This document shows positions 49,925 to 61,100 of a stretch of 64,000 nt of DNA, one piece after another. The notes beneath the pieces are model-generated. The model worked only from the letters and a program-made list of their open reading frames with translations, was not told the origin of the DNA and did no database searches. Numbering within the stretch: position 1 is the first letter of the stretch; the number at the start of each line of letters is the position of its first letter. Made by a program: the position numbers and the translations under genes. The stretch comes from Paenibacillus sinensis (GTDB lineage Bacteria > Bacillota > Bacilli > Paenibacillales > Paenibacillaceae). The stretch is taken from positions 1 to 64,000 of the forward strand of contig NZ_JAHCMB010000202.1 in the NCBI RefSeq assembly GCF_019904155.1, read 5' to 3'.

Positions 49925-51223
49925 TCAAGATCTTGTAATTTTCAGCGCATTCTGTTGGAACAGATTGTTCACGGCCTGGATCACATTATTTCGGCATCTT
50001 TCTCGATCTCCATAGCTCATTGTTAGCTTGTCAATGATTTGAGCGACGCTTTCCTTTCCGCTGCACGCTTCTATAAAATCGTTCAAAAATTCATCAAAGT
50101 TAAGCAATCGAGTCTGTAGCTTCCATTCGTCCCTTAAATAAACCAGCGGTTCATCTTGCTTGTTTTTCTTCCAGATTTTAAGGACCTTTTTATTGATTAC
50201 AGGAATGCAGTTCATTAATGCTTCCTCATCATCAATAGGGAAGAAGTTGTAGTTCTCATCCTCTTTCAACCCTTTTATAATTCGATATCCGAAACAACCG
50301 CCATGGCAGATTCCGCTGATTTTATATTGGCAGTCTTTACATTTATCGAACAGGTCAATGTCCAATAACAGTTCCGAGCGTTTATTGAAATATTCCGCCA
50401 TTTCATTGATATTTTGAAAGTTCTCCATGTTCGATCTTAATACGGAGTATAAACTATAACATCTCCAGGACTCTCCATCCTTGCCAATATCCGTTACCGC
50501 GCTGCATTTAAACTTAACGCCTGGTTGTACAAGCAGCAAGTCCGCCAATTCTTCCTTGGTATAGGCACAGGGCGGCAGATAACCGCAATCCGGATTGACC
50601 TCAAAGCCCTGTTTAGAGGCATCCATAACAAAGTTATAGACTACCTTCGCACATTCACGAAAATCCTTATCGGGGTCAATATTCCAGGAGCTTTGATCTG
50701 TAACATTCGGAGCAGCTACACTGTAGCGTATATGATTGATTCCGAATTTTTTGGCGATGTCGAATATATAAGAGTAATCAAACGGATATTTATAGATTGT
50801 GAATCCGACAAAAGCCGTTTCCGGGTTAACCGACCCCAGCGCCGCATGTAATTTTTCCACCTGGGCTTCCGTATATTCTTCCGGCTGCAGAATATTAAAT
50901 AAATAGATGATCCGCTTCGATTTCTCGAACGGTAGGCTAGAGAAATAGTTGCATACTTTCTCCGGCCATAGCCCGTTTGTCAACACATTGATATATTTCC
51001 CTCTGACCGCAAGCATTGAATCCATAAAATCACAAAATTCAGGATGAATGGTAGGCTCTCCGCCGCAAATCGTAGTGACGATATTGCTGTCGAATTTCAG
51101 AATTTTGTGGAACTCATCCTTTGACATATTGTTGATGCTATGCCCCTCCGCGTTCCGGCTTTCTGTTGCGAAGCAAAACGGGCACTGGAGATTACACGCG
51201 CTGTTGATGATTACACTTGCCAT
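49925..51223 (-). CDS. Radical SAM/SPASM protein with PqqD-like C-terminus
   Basis: Radical SAM protein of 432 residues. The cluster cysteines C10, C14 and C17 lie in CNLQCPFC, and CGGEPTIHPEF is the SAM-binding GGE block. A SPASM-like region with auxiliary-cluster cysteines (FKCSA, WRCYS, CKDCQYKISGICHGGC) spans about 250-335. The last 60 residues (ESVAQIIDKLTMSYGDRERC) resemble a PqqD/RRE fold used for peptide or carrier recognition. The ATG at 51223 starts 2 nt after the carrier-protein stop; an ATG at 51259 would add 12 residues. It probably modifies the assembly-line product or carrier-bound substrate. The reaction is unknown. Confidence 0.75.
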   Translation of the reverse strand: MASVIINSACNLQCPFCFATESRNAEGHSINNMSKDEFHKILKFDSNIVTTICGGEPTIHPEFCDFMDSMLAVRGKYINVLTNGLWPEKVCNYFSSLPFEKSKRIIYLFNILQPEEYTEAQVEKLHAALGSVNPETAFVGFTIYKYPFDYSYIFDIAKKFGINHIRYSVAAPNVTDQSSWNIDPDKDFRECAKVVYNFVMDASKQGFEVNPDCGYLPPCAYTKEELADLLLVQPGVKFKCSAVTDIGKDGESWRCYSLYSVLRSNMENFQNINEMAEYFNKRSELLLDIDLFDKCKDCQYKISGICHGGCFGYRIIKGLKEDENYNFFPIDDEEALMNCIPVINKKVLKIWKKNKQDEPLVYLRDEWKLQTRLLNFDEFLNDFIEACSGKESVAQIIDKLTMSYGDRERCRNNVIQAVNNLFQQNALKITRS

Positions 51224-51225
51224 AA

Positions 51226-51492
51226 TTACGATTCCACTCCCATTTTCTCCAAAATGCATTGCGATAGTTTATTTACATTTTCAAACAGACTGTAATCCAA
51301 TTCTTCCTCATCAAATGCAATATTAAATTCCTTCTCACATTGGACAACAATCTTGACAAAGGAAATAGAATTGACGCCTAAGAGAAGTAAATTATCTTCC
51401 TCAGAAATTTCCTCGAACGACTCTTCATCGCCTTGCAATGTTTCAGCCAGTATCTTTTGCAGTCTATTTATAACATCTGTCTTCATATTCAT
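51226..51492 (-). CDS. Free-standing acyl/peptidyl carrier protein
   Basis: Carrier protein of 88 residues. The phosphopantetheine attachment serine is in LLLLGVNSISFVKIVV, with Ser following GVN rather than the usual GxDS, and acidic surfaces around it (FDEEELDYS). GGAGG is 8 nt ahead of the ATG at 51492; other in-frame starts exist at 51486, 51498 and 51507. It lies between the PKS gene and the two radical SAM genes, so it may act as the acceptor for the terminal condensation domain or carry an amino acid for radical SAM chemistry. It has no adenylation domain of its own. Confidence 0.85.
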   Translation of the reverse strand: MNMKTDVINRLQKILAETLQGDEESFEEISEEDNLLLLGVNSISFVKIVVQCEKEFNIAFDEEELDYSLFENVNKLSQCILEKMGVES

Positions 51493-51522
51493 CCGCATAT
51501 CCTCCACAATTTCAAATCTTAT

Positions 51523-54500
51523 TTATTTGACCTGGTCAAGCACATCTTTCAATGTCCCTGTTTCACTGGCAGGGATTACAAGTAACAATGCCTTAAGCTT
51601 CTCTAGCATATCTACAATGATTTCGTGACTGTAGTGCCCTTGATTATAACTGATAAGTACCGACATCCTTTCTCCCGGAGTTACATAGATTCTGAGTTGC
51701 ACATTCATTTGGGACACACGGTCCTGGACACTCAATCGAAAATCGCCTTCATTATCCTGTATATCCAAATCCATTGGGAAGTTTTGATAAACCAATGTCC
51801 TGTCATGAATTGCCTGTCGAATCAAATCCAGGGGAACTTTCCCCCACTTAGCAATATCCTGTACGGTCACATATTCATAGCGGCGCATATTTAATTGCTT
51901 CTCTTGCAGATCCTTCATCCATGCAATGAGAGATGCTCCCGGGCGAATGATAGTCCGCATAGGCAGCACAGTAATAAAAATGCCCACCATAGATTCTATT
52001 CCTTTGATCCCTTGTGAACGTCCCGATGTTTCAACCCCTAATATGAGATCGTCCTCACCTGTTATCTGTTTCATGAGAAGCGCCCAAGCCGTTTGCACAA
52101 TGGTGTTGACTGTCAATCCTTTCAGTCTGGCAAAGGAACCGATCCGTTCTGTATCTTCTCTATCGATCCATATTTCTGCAGTTCCCATGACATATTGACG
52201 GCTGCCGGACTGATGATCCCGTTCCGTTTTACTCTGGACCTGATAGCCCTCAAATTCTTGATGCCAGAATTTTTCAGCGTTATCCGCATTCTGTTTTTGA
52301 AGCCACTTAATATAATCAATGTACCCCCTGGATTCTGACACATAGGGCTGTCCCGCTCTAATTGTCCGATAAGCGGACAACAACTCGTTGATTACAATAT
52401 TCATGCTCCAACCGTCTAACAATGAGTGTTGGAAATTCCATATGAACCGATAATCATTATCCTTAACTTTTGCCAAACAGCTGCGCATTAACGGTGCATG
52501 ATCTACTTTAAATCCCATTCGTTTTTCCTCATTAATATAATTTTTCTGCGCCGCTTCCACTTCATCCGACTTAAAATTGGTCCAGTCCAATATTTGCAGG
52601 GGCATGTTTACTCCCCTATGAACCATTTGCAAGGGGGACGTTAACCTCTTCCACACAAATGCTGTTCTTAGTATGGAATGCCGTTCGATAACGATGCTCC
52701 AGGCAGTAATAAATGACGGGATATCCACGTATCCCTCCAGTTTAAAAATGAGCGAGAAGACGTCGTGACCCTTTTTGTAGGCTACGATATTTTGCGACAA
52801 TATCATGTTCTGCATAGGCGAAAGCGGATATATCGCTTCAATATTGGGATTATTCTGTACAAGTGCTTTAACCTGTTCACTGTCTTTCTCGTCATAAATA
52901 TATGTCTGTGTGCCAACCTCAGCCATTTCATCATCATGGGCAGGCTGCATCTTCATCTCGGAAGAAACGGCAACAAGTTGGGCGATGGATGGAAAGCGGA
53001 GTATCTGATCCATATCGACCTTAATTCCCGATTTATTCAACCGAGCCGCAATCTGTATTGCTTTGATGGAGTCAATTCCTAATTCGAAGAAGTTATCGTC
53101 TACTCCTACCTGTTCTACCCCGAATAATCCCTCCAGAATTGACGCATATAACTGCTCCGTCTCATTTCTTGGAGGAATAAATTCAGCAGTTAAATTCGAC
53201 CTTTGATACTGCGATGCCAAGAACTTCTCCGCTCCATTATTGATTGTTTCCATTGAATGCTTCTTTGCCGGACTGTCGCTAGAATGAACAATGGACATTT
53301 GCGTAAGACGGTTCTCCACTGCTGCACTGACAACCTCCAACAATCCGTCTGCCCGCAATTGGCTTTCTTGCTTATCTTGAGCAGAATAACGGATAAATGT
53401 ACCGTATTCACCCCGGCGTATCACTCTATGCAGTATATAGGCCTGGTACAATTCGCTTACGGCATTGATGCACAGCAGATTCTCCTGCGGCATCGTCTCC
53501 GGAATTGCAGAAAAGATAATCAATGATTCCGCTCGTACCTCTTCCAACGCCTGGTCAATAGTTTCAAGCTCATGTACTTCCGCTTCAAGGCTTCGCTGGG
53601 ATGGGAAATACAAGATGCCTTTGACCGCTTCGCATTCTTCACTTACTTGCTGCAAGACAGAGCGAAGCTCATCCGTTTTTCCGTCGTTTTTTAACCAATG
53701 CATGCTTTTGGCTGTTGCCCTTTCAGCTGCTCTTTCGGCTGCGCTCTCGGAATTTTGGGCAATAATAAGCCCTATATCCGACAGTGCTTTCTGCTCAGCA
53801 GTTGAAGGGTAGGTATAAACACTTGTTAATTGTAATTTACGGAATACCTCCTCCCACTGGCTAAGCCTCAATAAAGGCGAGGTTGGTCTTAGCGAAGTGT
53901 CATCAAAATACCACCATCCCTCTGCCAGGCCATCAATGAGGTCAAACCATCGTTCCGAATGAACCGATTCTATTAAAGCAACAACGCCATAGGGAGAAAG
54001 TAATCTCAGCAGATTCGACAGGCTCTCTTCAATATTTCTTGTTGCGTGCACTACATTCAACCCAACAATGCAATCAAAACTGGATGGAGCGAACCCTTGG
54101 CCTAGCGGGTCTCTTGAAATGTCTAGGGTAGCAAAATTTATGAACTTCCAATTTTTGAACGTTGGATTATTTTTCGCTTGCGATATAAAATAACTTCCGA
54201 TGTCCGTAAAGAAATACTCGACATTATAGTCTTCAAGCGCTGGAGCCACAACCTGGGTCAATATGCCATTCCCGCCTCCAACCTCGAGTATTCTGAATGT
54301 CTTGGATTTCGGAGCCTGTTCCACCAGTTTCAGAATAATATCCTTTAGCAGCGTACAATACAGTCTGGAATAGCTATGCTCAATTGCTACCTTATATTTC
54401 TCCTCCGAAATGACCGGCTTCCCTTCAGGGTACAATACTTGGATTGCTCCCATCTTCCCGGTAAGTGCGTCGGGATAATGCCCAATGCAATAGTCCAGCA

Positions 54501-57500
54501 GCTTAAAGAAACCGCTAAAGTCAGGATACATGGTTAGAGCCTTTTCCTTGAGAGAAGCGGCATCCTCCACTTCTTCAGCATTTTTCAGAAAAGTAACAAG
54601 ATTCCCGTCCAGTTCCGCAATTCCATCATCAACGAGCATATTCAGCATCGCATCATACAGTTTCCGGAAATCAGGAATAATTCCGTTGATTCTAAATAAG
54701 TCATCCTTGTCGAATTGGCTTCCTTTTGCCAAATGTAATGCATTACGTTTTATGAAGGAGTAGACATAACTTGAACAGAGCTTGTTCGACAATTCTTCCA
54801 GTCCATGATGCTGTTTAATCCCCTTGATTTGGAAGGAATTGATTAAAGCGTACTCTTCTTCAGCAATAAAGACTTGCAGAGAGTCAAGCTTTGCAGATGA
54901 AAGGGTATGATCATTTTCTGTTATGTCTTGATGCCGGGATATCCAAACAACATCTGACCCTCCGATTTTCGACTGAATCTCTTTAGCGAGAGCTTCCGAA
55001 AATTCGTTGATTTCCCCCATAAATACATATGTTCCTGCCTCCAAGGCAAGCTTGGCGGAGGGCTGCCGAACTACGGCTTGGGTTGTACACACATACCTTG
55101 CCTGTCCTCGTAAAGCAATGCTCTGTGCATCCGAGTCATTCCATAACTCCCTGAAGATCGGAGTAGTAACCTCTCTCGGTTGTTGCCTGTCTTGTTCATC
55201 GTATGAAATATCTATACTGCACAGACGCAAGTGCGGCATTCTTCGGGAAAGATACTTGAGAGCACCCCACGCAGTCGCTTTAAGCGGAACCGATAGACCA
55301 TCTCCCGGCAGCTGCTGCATCCGGTTTGTAACAAATTTAACAGTGAACTCCTTGTCGGGATATTGTCTTGTCAGTATCTCGGCAAGATTGATCAAACTAT
55401 AGTATCCGTTATTCATAAGATTTCCAGAATCGAATACATTCCAAAGATGAAAAAAGCAAGTTCCCATATTGCCTGTTCGCTGAAGTTCATCTATCAGCAA
55501 TTCATAATCCTCTGCCTGTTCCGGCCGAATTGCGTATAGACGATCATTCCTTTTTTCAAACCGCTTGCCCGCCTGAACCTGACAGAAAGTTATCCCAGAG
55601 TCAGAAAGTTCCTCCAAAATTCGGTCTACTAGCACACCAGGATCTCCAAAAAGGACACAAGTCGCATTAGGATGGGGCACATATCTAGAAATCGCCGGTT
55701 CCAACCTCCAGTATTCTGTAAACCAACTTTCCGTATTATAGAGAGCTTCCCCTGCTGTTTGCTTATTCTGTAATGTCCTGATCTGCCCCACCGGCACACG
55801 ATAGGGTTGGGAGTCAAAGGGATATGTAGGTAAGGGCAAACGATTTCTTTCTTCATTTGCATACAATACCGGCCAATTAATATCCACCCCTTGCAGCCAC
55901 AGCACTCCTATCTGCTCAACAAAAAAGTCGTAGGCCGTTCCCTCGTAATCGGGGGACTGGGACAGAATCAAAGAACATCCCCGGCTTGCATCCGGAGCTG
56001 CTTCTCTTGGCCAAAGACCGACAACAACTGAATTCGGATCAATAATATGCTCCGATGACGTTTGATCAAGGGTTTGAGGAAATATGCATTTTAACCAGTA
56101 CTCTGAATCCGTCGCTTCCCGTGGTGTTATCATTCTTCCAGTGACTCTCGAGAGGAACGGTATTTTAGGTATTCCAAATTGAATCTGTTTCAGCTTGCGC
56201 ATAATTTGTTGTTTCAGAAAGTCAGTATCGTGGCCTTGCAAGCGCTGCACCAATACCAGCAGATCAATTGCATCTTCGAGAGGGATAACCTCAGCTATAC
56301 AGGCAGCCAGTAGATCTTCTCCGGAATCTTGAACAATTGTGGCAGGCGTAATTCCCAGCCGAATCAAGGTTCTTGTAAATGCCATCTCATATAAAAATGC
56401 AGCAATATACGTCAATTTCGTCTTTTCGAAATCAACGAAGTTCGTAATTTCTGCCGGAAGATCAACATTTCTCCTTACCAATGCCAGACAGTGGTCCATT
56501 TCATCCCGAAAGCAAGGCAGTTCTTGATAGAGCGCCCATCCTCTTTCAATTACAAAATCGATCCCGCTCTGAATAACATAAGTAATAGACCGTTCCTCAT
56601 TTACAATAGAAGTCAACACATCGCCTTCAGGGCCGGCCATGTGCTCCAAGACTTCTTGCACAGTGCTGCCTATCAGCAGCTTTCTGTGTTTAAAGTGCTT
56701 CCTGCCAACCTGCAGCGTAAAGGCTACATCAGGAAGGCTGCTTTCCGGCGAGTTATTCAAATGCTCGATCAATCGGGTTGTGGCCTTATTCAAGGACTCC
56801 CTTTTTTGAGCCGAGAGCACAAACGCCATCTTTTTTTGCCGCCCCATGTCCTGACCCTCTTGAAACTCGACAGCTGGCGCTTCTTCTAAGATTACATGCG
56901 CATTGGTTCCGCCGATTCCGAATGCACTTACCCCGGCCCGCAATGGATAAGGTCCATTCTCCATTTTGGCGGGTTCAGTATTCACATAAAATGGACTATT
57001 AATCAACGGAATTCTCAGATTTGGGGCTTCAAAATGAATGAGTGGCGGTATCGTTTGATGTTTCAAAGAAAGCGCCGTTTTGATAAACCCCGCTATGCCA
57101 GCGGCCGCATCAAGATGGCCAATATTAGCTTTAACTGCTCCCAAGGCGCAGAATCCCCGCTTTTGGGTGTCGAACGCCTTGGATAAGGCTTCAATCTCCG
57201 TAGGATCTCCCAAATTGGTCGCTGTCCCGTGGGTTTCCACGTAGCAGATCGTATCTGCTTCCACTTTCGCCAGTTGCAAGGCCTTCCTGATGACCGTTGA
57301 CTGGCCTTCAATGCTTGGAGCGGTGTAACCAACTTTTCGATCCCCATCATTATTAACAGCTGTTCCTTTTATGACAGCATAAATATGATCATGATCTGAA
57401 AGTGCATCTTTCAGGCGCTTAAGTACCACAATACCTGCTCCGCTGCCCCCAACGGTTCCTTTGGCACTCATATCAAACGGTCGGCAATGTCCATCGGGTG

Positions 57501-58176
57501 ACAGAATCATGTCTTCTTCATATAAGTAGCCTTCTTTTTCAGGAGTTATCACCGAGACTCCTCCTGCCAGCATCATTTTCGCCTCACCTGTCAATAACGC
57601 TCTGCATGCTTGATGAACCGCTACCAGCGATGTGGAACAGGCCGTGCTAAGGACGTAGCTTGGCCCTTTCAAATTAAGTTTATAGGCTACCAAAGTCGCC
57701 AGAAAATCCTTATTGGCTACCGGTAATTTGGCGTTCTCCTGTTCATCCGAATTCATCCAAATCATGGGCCACTTTACGTTTTGAGAAGCGCCTGCAATCA
57801 GGCCAATTGCTCCATTATAGATATGAGGATTATACCCTGCATCTTCAAGCGCCTCCCAGGCACACTCATGGAAAATACGGATCTGCGGGTCCATGACTAA
57901 GGCTTCTTTGGGAGTATATCCAAAAAAGGAGGAATCAAAGTACTCCGCATCATTTAAAATTCCCTTGGCTTTAATATAATTCGAATGTTCGAGAAGTGTG
58001 GGCTCAATCCCCTCTGCTTCCAATTCCTCATTCCGGAAAAGGGAGATTGACTCAACACCATTCGTTATATTTTGCCAGAATTGATTTATATCTTTAGCAC
58101 CAGGAAACCTGCAGGCCATCCCTACAACAGCAATTTCCAATCCGGTCAAGGTACTTTGAACATCTTTCTTACTCAT
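51523..58176 (-). CDS. PKS/NRPS hybrid: KS - degenerate AT - degenerate KR with embedded MT - ACP - C
   Basis: Megasynthase of about 2217 residues. KS (about 10-435) is intact: Cys180 in TACSTS, His316 in ETHGTA, His354 in NIGHLDA. AT-like region (about 450-800): GHSxGE reads QDSGED (Ser618) and the GQG motif is lost, so it is probably inactive. KR-like region (about 1045-1110 and 1515-1600): the Rossmann GGxGxxG is lost and the catalytic Tyr is missing. A C-methyltransferase (about 1130-1475; ILEVGGGNGILT) is inserted inside it. ACP: Ser1703 in ELGIDSIKA. C domain (about 1780-2217): active-site HHxxxDG reads QHSLLDG, keeping the second His. The ATG at 58176 overlaps the NRPS stop. The module should C-methylate and then pass a beta-keto chain to an amine. 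Confidence 0.88.
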   Translation of the reverse strand: MSKKDVQSTLTGLEIAVVGMACRFPGAKDINQFWQNITNGVESISLFRNEELEAEGIEPTLLEHSNYIKAKGILNDAEYFDSSFFGYTPKEALVMDPQIRIFHECAWEALEDAGYNPHIYNGAIGLIAGASQNVKWPMIWMNSDEQENAKLPVANKDFLATLVAYKLNLKGPSYVLSTACSTSLVAVHQACRALLTGEAKMMLAGGVSVITPEKEGYLYEEDMILSPDGHCRPFDMSAKGTVGGSGAGIVVLKRLKDALSDHDHIYAVIKGTAVNNDGDRKVGYTAPSIEGQSTVIRKALQLAKVEADTICYVETHGTATNLGDPTEIEALSKAFDTQKRGFCALGAVKANIGHLDAAAGIAGFIKTALSLKHQTIPPLIHFEAPNLRIPLINSPFYVNTEPAKMENGPYPLRAGVSAFGIGGTNAHVILEEAPAVEFQEGQDMGRQKKMAFVLSAQKRESLNKATTRLIEHLNNSPESSLPDVAFTLQVGRKHFKHRKLLIGSTVQEVLEHMAGPEGDVLTSIVNEERSITYVIQSGIDFVIERGWALYQELPCFRDEMDHCLALVRRNVDLPAEITNFVDFEKTKLTYIAAFLYEMAFTRTLIRLGITPATIVQDSGEDLLAACIAEVIPLEDAIDLLVLVQRLQGHDTDFLKQQIMRKLKQIQFGIPKIPFLSRVTGRMITPREATDSEYWLKCIFPQTLDQTSSEHIIDPNSVVVGLWPREAAPDASRGCSLILSQSPDYEGTAYDFFVEQIGVLWLQGVDINWPVLYANEERNRLPLPTYPFDSQPYRVPVGQIRTLQNKQTAGEALYNTESWFTEYWRLEPAISRYVPHPNATCVLFGDPGVLVDRILEELSDSGITFCQVQAGKRFEKRNDRLYAIRPEQAEDYELLIDELQRTGNMGTCFFHLWNVFDSGNLMNNGYYSLINLAEILTRQYPDKEFTVKFVTNRMQQLPGDGLSVPLKATAWGALKYLSRRMPHLRLCSIDISYDEQDRQQPREVTTPIFRELWNDSDAQSIALRGQARYVCTTQAVVRQPSAKLALEAGTYVFMGEINEFSEALAKEIQSKIGGSDVVWISRHQDITENDHTLSSAKLDSLQVFIAEEEYALINSFQIKGIKQHHGLEELSNKLCSSYVYSFIKRNALHLAKGSQFDKDDLFRINGIIPDFRKLYDAMLNMLVDDGIAELDGNLVTFLKNAEEVEDAASLKEKALTMYPDFSGFFKLLDYCIGHYPDALTGKMGAIQVLYPEGKPVISEEKYKVAIEHSYSRLYCTLLKDIILKLVEQAPKSKTFRILEVGGGNGILTQVVAPALEDYNVEYFFTDIGSYFISQAKNNPTFKNWKFINFATLDISRDPLGQGFAPSSFDCIVGLNVVHATRNIEESLSNLLRLLSPYGVVALIESVHSERWFDLIDGLAEGWWYFDDTSLRPTSPLLRLSQWEEVFRKLQLTSVYTYPSTAEQKALSDIGLIIAQNSESAAERAAERATAKSMHWLKNDGKTDELRSVLQQVSEECEAVKGILYFPSQRSLEAEVHELETIDQALEEVRAESLIIFSAIPETMPQENLLCINAVSELYQAYILHRVIRRGEYGTFIRYSAQDKQESQLRADGLLEVVSAAVENRLTQMSIVHSSDSPAKKHSMETINNGAEKFLASQYQRSNLTAEFIPPRNETEQLYASILEGLFGVEQVGVDDNFFELGIDSIKAIQIAARLNKSGIKVDMDQILRFPSIAQLVAVSSEMKMQPAHDDEMAEVGTQTYIYDEKDSEQVKALVQNNPNIEAIYPLSPMQNMILSQNIVAYKKGHDVFSLIFKLEGYVDIPSFITAWSIVIERHSILRTAFVWKRLTSPLQMVHRGVNMPLQILDWTNFKSDEVEAAQKNYINEEKRMGFKVDHAPLMRSCLAKVKDNDYRFIWNFQHSLLDGWSMNIVINELLSAYRTIRAGQPYVSESRGYIDYIKWLQKQNADNAEKFWHQEFEGYQVQSKTERDHQSGSRQYVMGTAEIWIDREDTERIGSFARLKGLTVNTIVQTAWALLMKQITGEDDLILGVETSGRSQGIKGIESMVGIFITVLPMRTIIRPGASLIAWMKDLQEKQLNMRRYEYVTVQDIAKWGKVPLDLIRQAIHDRTLVYQNFPMDLDIQDNEGDFRLSVQDRVSQMNVQLRIYVTPGERMSVLISYNQGHYSHEIIVDMLEKLKALLLVIPASETGTLKDVLDQVK

Positions 58177-61100
58177 CGTCATCACCAATGAACTTCAATA
58201 AATTTTCATCAAGTAGCTGCATGGATTCCTCAATCTCCAAATCGACTTGCTCAATCAATGATCCTTCGCTCATAAAATATTCAGCAAGATAAGCTACTGT
58301 TGGGTTATCAAAAATAACTGTAATGGGAACCTCTTGTTGAAATTCCTCTTCCAGCCTGGCAGCCAGCCTGAGAATATCAATGGACTTTCCTCCGATATCA
58401 AAAAAGTTATCCGTGATGCGCATGTGCTCTAGGAACAAAACTTCCTTCCATATCATCAGAATTCTGTTTTCCAGATTATTTTGTGGAACTGGGGAAAAAT
58501 AATCTTCCTGTGCCCTGGCAATAGCGGGCATCCGGGATAACCCCTCGTAATCCACCTTTCCGTGAGGGGTCGTCGGGATAGATTCCACAAAGATGAACCG
58601 GTCGGGCACCATAAATTGAGGCAGCCTGTTGCGCAAGAAAATCTTTATCTCTTGATCGGTTGTCTGTGGATCTGCAACAATATACGCAATCAGTTCTTTC
58701 TCCCTGTCCTCCAGGTTCTCTCTCTGGCTTATTGCTGCAATTGCCCGTTCAATTCCGGGAATCTGCAACAACTCATGTTCAATTTCGGTCAGTTCAAGCC
58801 GATATCCCCGGTGCTTCACTTGACTATCTATCCGGTTGATATATTCGATGTTTCCATCATGATTCATTTTGGCCAAATCGCCGGTTCTATACATCAGAAG
58901 CCCCTCTATATAAGGGTGACTGACAAATCGCTCTTCCGTTAACTTCCTGTTTCCGAGGTATCCCTTTGACAGACAGGCACCGGCGATATATATTTCACCT
59001 GTAACGCCAGTCGGTACGGGATGCAAAAACTGATCGAGCAGATAAATCATGCAATTATCCGCAGGTCTACCGATCGGAACCGATAGGCCAGTATCACTCT
59101 GCTTGTCGAAGATGTGGATCATACATCCAACAGTCGCTTCAGTAGGGCCGTATTCGTTGATAATTTCCACATGTCCTTCAAAAAGATCATGAATCTCATT
59201 CGCCAGCTTTACAGAAAGGGACTCGCCGCCTACAATAAATCGTTTGATACCTTGACCGGATAACTTCATGTGCTTGACCAAACTTAAATGTGAAGGAGTC
59301 AACTTAACGGCACCTATTCTCTCATCCTGCAGAACTCTCGCCAAATTAAGCGTATGATCAGCCTCTCCGAAAACGATAATAGAATTCCCGGTAATTAACG
59401 GTGTGAAAATGGAGGTGACCGTTAAATCAAAAGCAACCGAGGTAAATAACGGAAAGTTTATTTCCTCATTTCTCACATAATTGTTTGCAGCCCACCAGAC
59501 GTAATTCATCAGGCTGCTGTGTTTGACGACAACCCCCTTGGGCATTCCTGTCGAACCCGATGTATAAATAACATAAGCAGTGTCATCAGGAATGCATCTC
59601 GAGGTAAAAGAATAAAGAGCTTCTGCAGGTTCGTCCTTCAAGCAGCTGTCAATCGCCAGGATGTTGACCGCTGATAATTTTTGCTGCATCCAAAGATTGG
59701 ATTGGGCAATGACCTCGGTCGTCAGAATAGCCTGGGCTTGGCTGTCCGAAAGTATATATTCCTTTCTTTCTTGCGGATATTCCATTGAAATTGGCAGATA
59801 AGCGGCGCCTGTCTTCAAAATTGCCAGGATTGCGATCACTAGCTCAACGGAATTATCCATCAGCAAGGCCACCACAGATCCACTGCCTATTCCCTTGTTA
59901 GCCAAACGATTGGCCACTACGTTGGACCGATGATTAATTTCGTTAAAGGTTCTCTCCTGATCGCCCCCCAGCACCGCTAATTTATCGGGTCTTCTATGTG
60001 CCTGCTGTTCGAACAAGCTGACAACTGTCGCTTTTGCAGGATACTCTGTTATCGTGGCATTGAAATCGTTAAATACATGACTTTCTTCTACCGGAATGAC
60101 ATTATATTGATGCAGTTTCTTGCCACCCTGGCCCTGGCCGATCTCCAACAGCAAATTTTTAAAGCATGCGGCAAAATACCGGATGGTGGAAGACCTAAAC
60201 AGTTCCGTGTCAAACTCAAATTCCAAACTGAAACCCGCTGTTTCCTCTAAGCAGTGCAGCGTCAAATCAAATTTTGATATTTTTCTGTTAAATTCATATT
60301 CATTGATCGACAATCCAGGAATGTTAAATTCCGGTATATCTATATTTTGATAATTAAACATAACATCAAATAGTGGGTTTCGATTAAGCACTCTGCCAAT
60401 AACCAAATCGTTGACCAAATTTTCATACGGATATTCCTGATTGTCGAAATCATTAACCGAGTGATCTCTGACCAACTGCAAAAGCTCCATAAATGTCATT
60501 TCCGAGTCCATTTCAAGCTTGAGTCCCAATGTATTCACAAACATTCCAATGATAGAATCGAACTCGGCATTCCTGCGGCCGGACACCGGTACGCCTACAA
60601 TTAATTGCGATTGGTTTGTCATTTTATATAGAAATAGATAAAAAACACTCAACATAACCATAAACGTGGAAGCCGATTGTTCATTAGCGATATTTTTTAA
60701 GTGATGCAATTCCTTGGCATCAAGGGCGAAGCGGTAGCTGTCACCGTAAAAAGCCTTCTTATTCGGTCTTTTAAAATCATAGGGAAGATCAATCACCGGA
60801 ATATTCCCGGCCAGCCGTTGCAGCCAATACGACCTTTGCGCGTCTAGTTCATTCATTCGATTATTTTGCCAAACAGCATAATCCTTATATTGTATTTCCG
60901 GTTTCGGCAGAACCGCATCACCATACAGTTGCATAAACTCGTCTATTAATATTTGCACCGATATACCGTCAGCGATAATATGATGGATAATAACCAACAA
61001 TATCAAGCGGTCCGCAGCCATTTGAATACAGCCCGCCTTGATCAAAGGCCCGCTGGATAAATCAAACGAAGAATTGTAGTTATCAATGATTCTCCCAATG

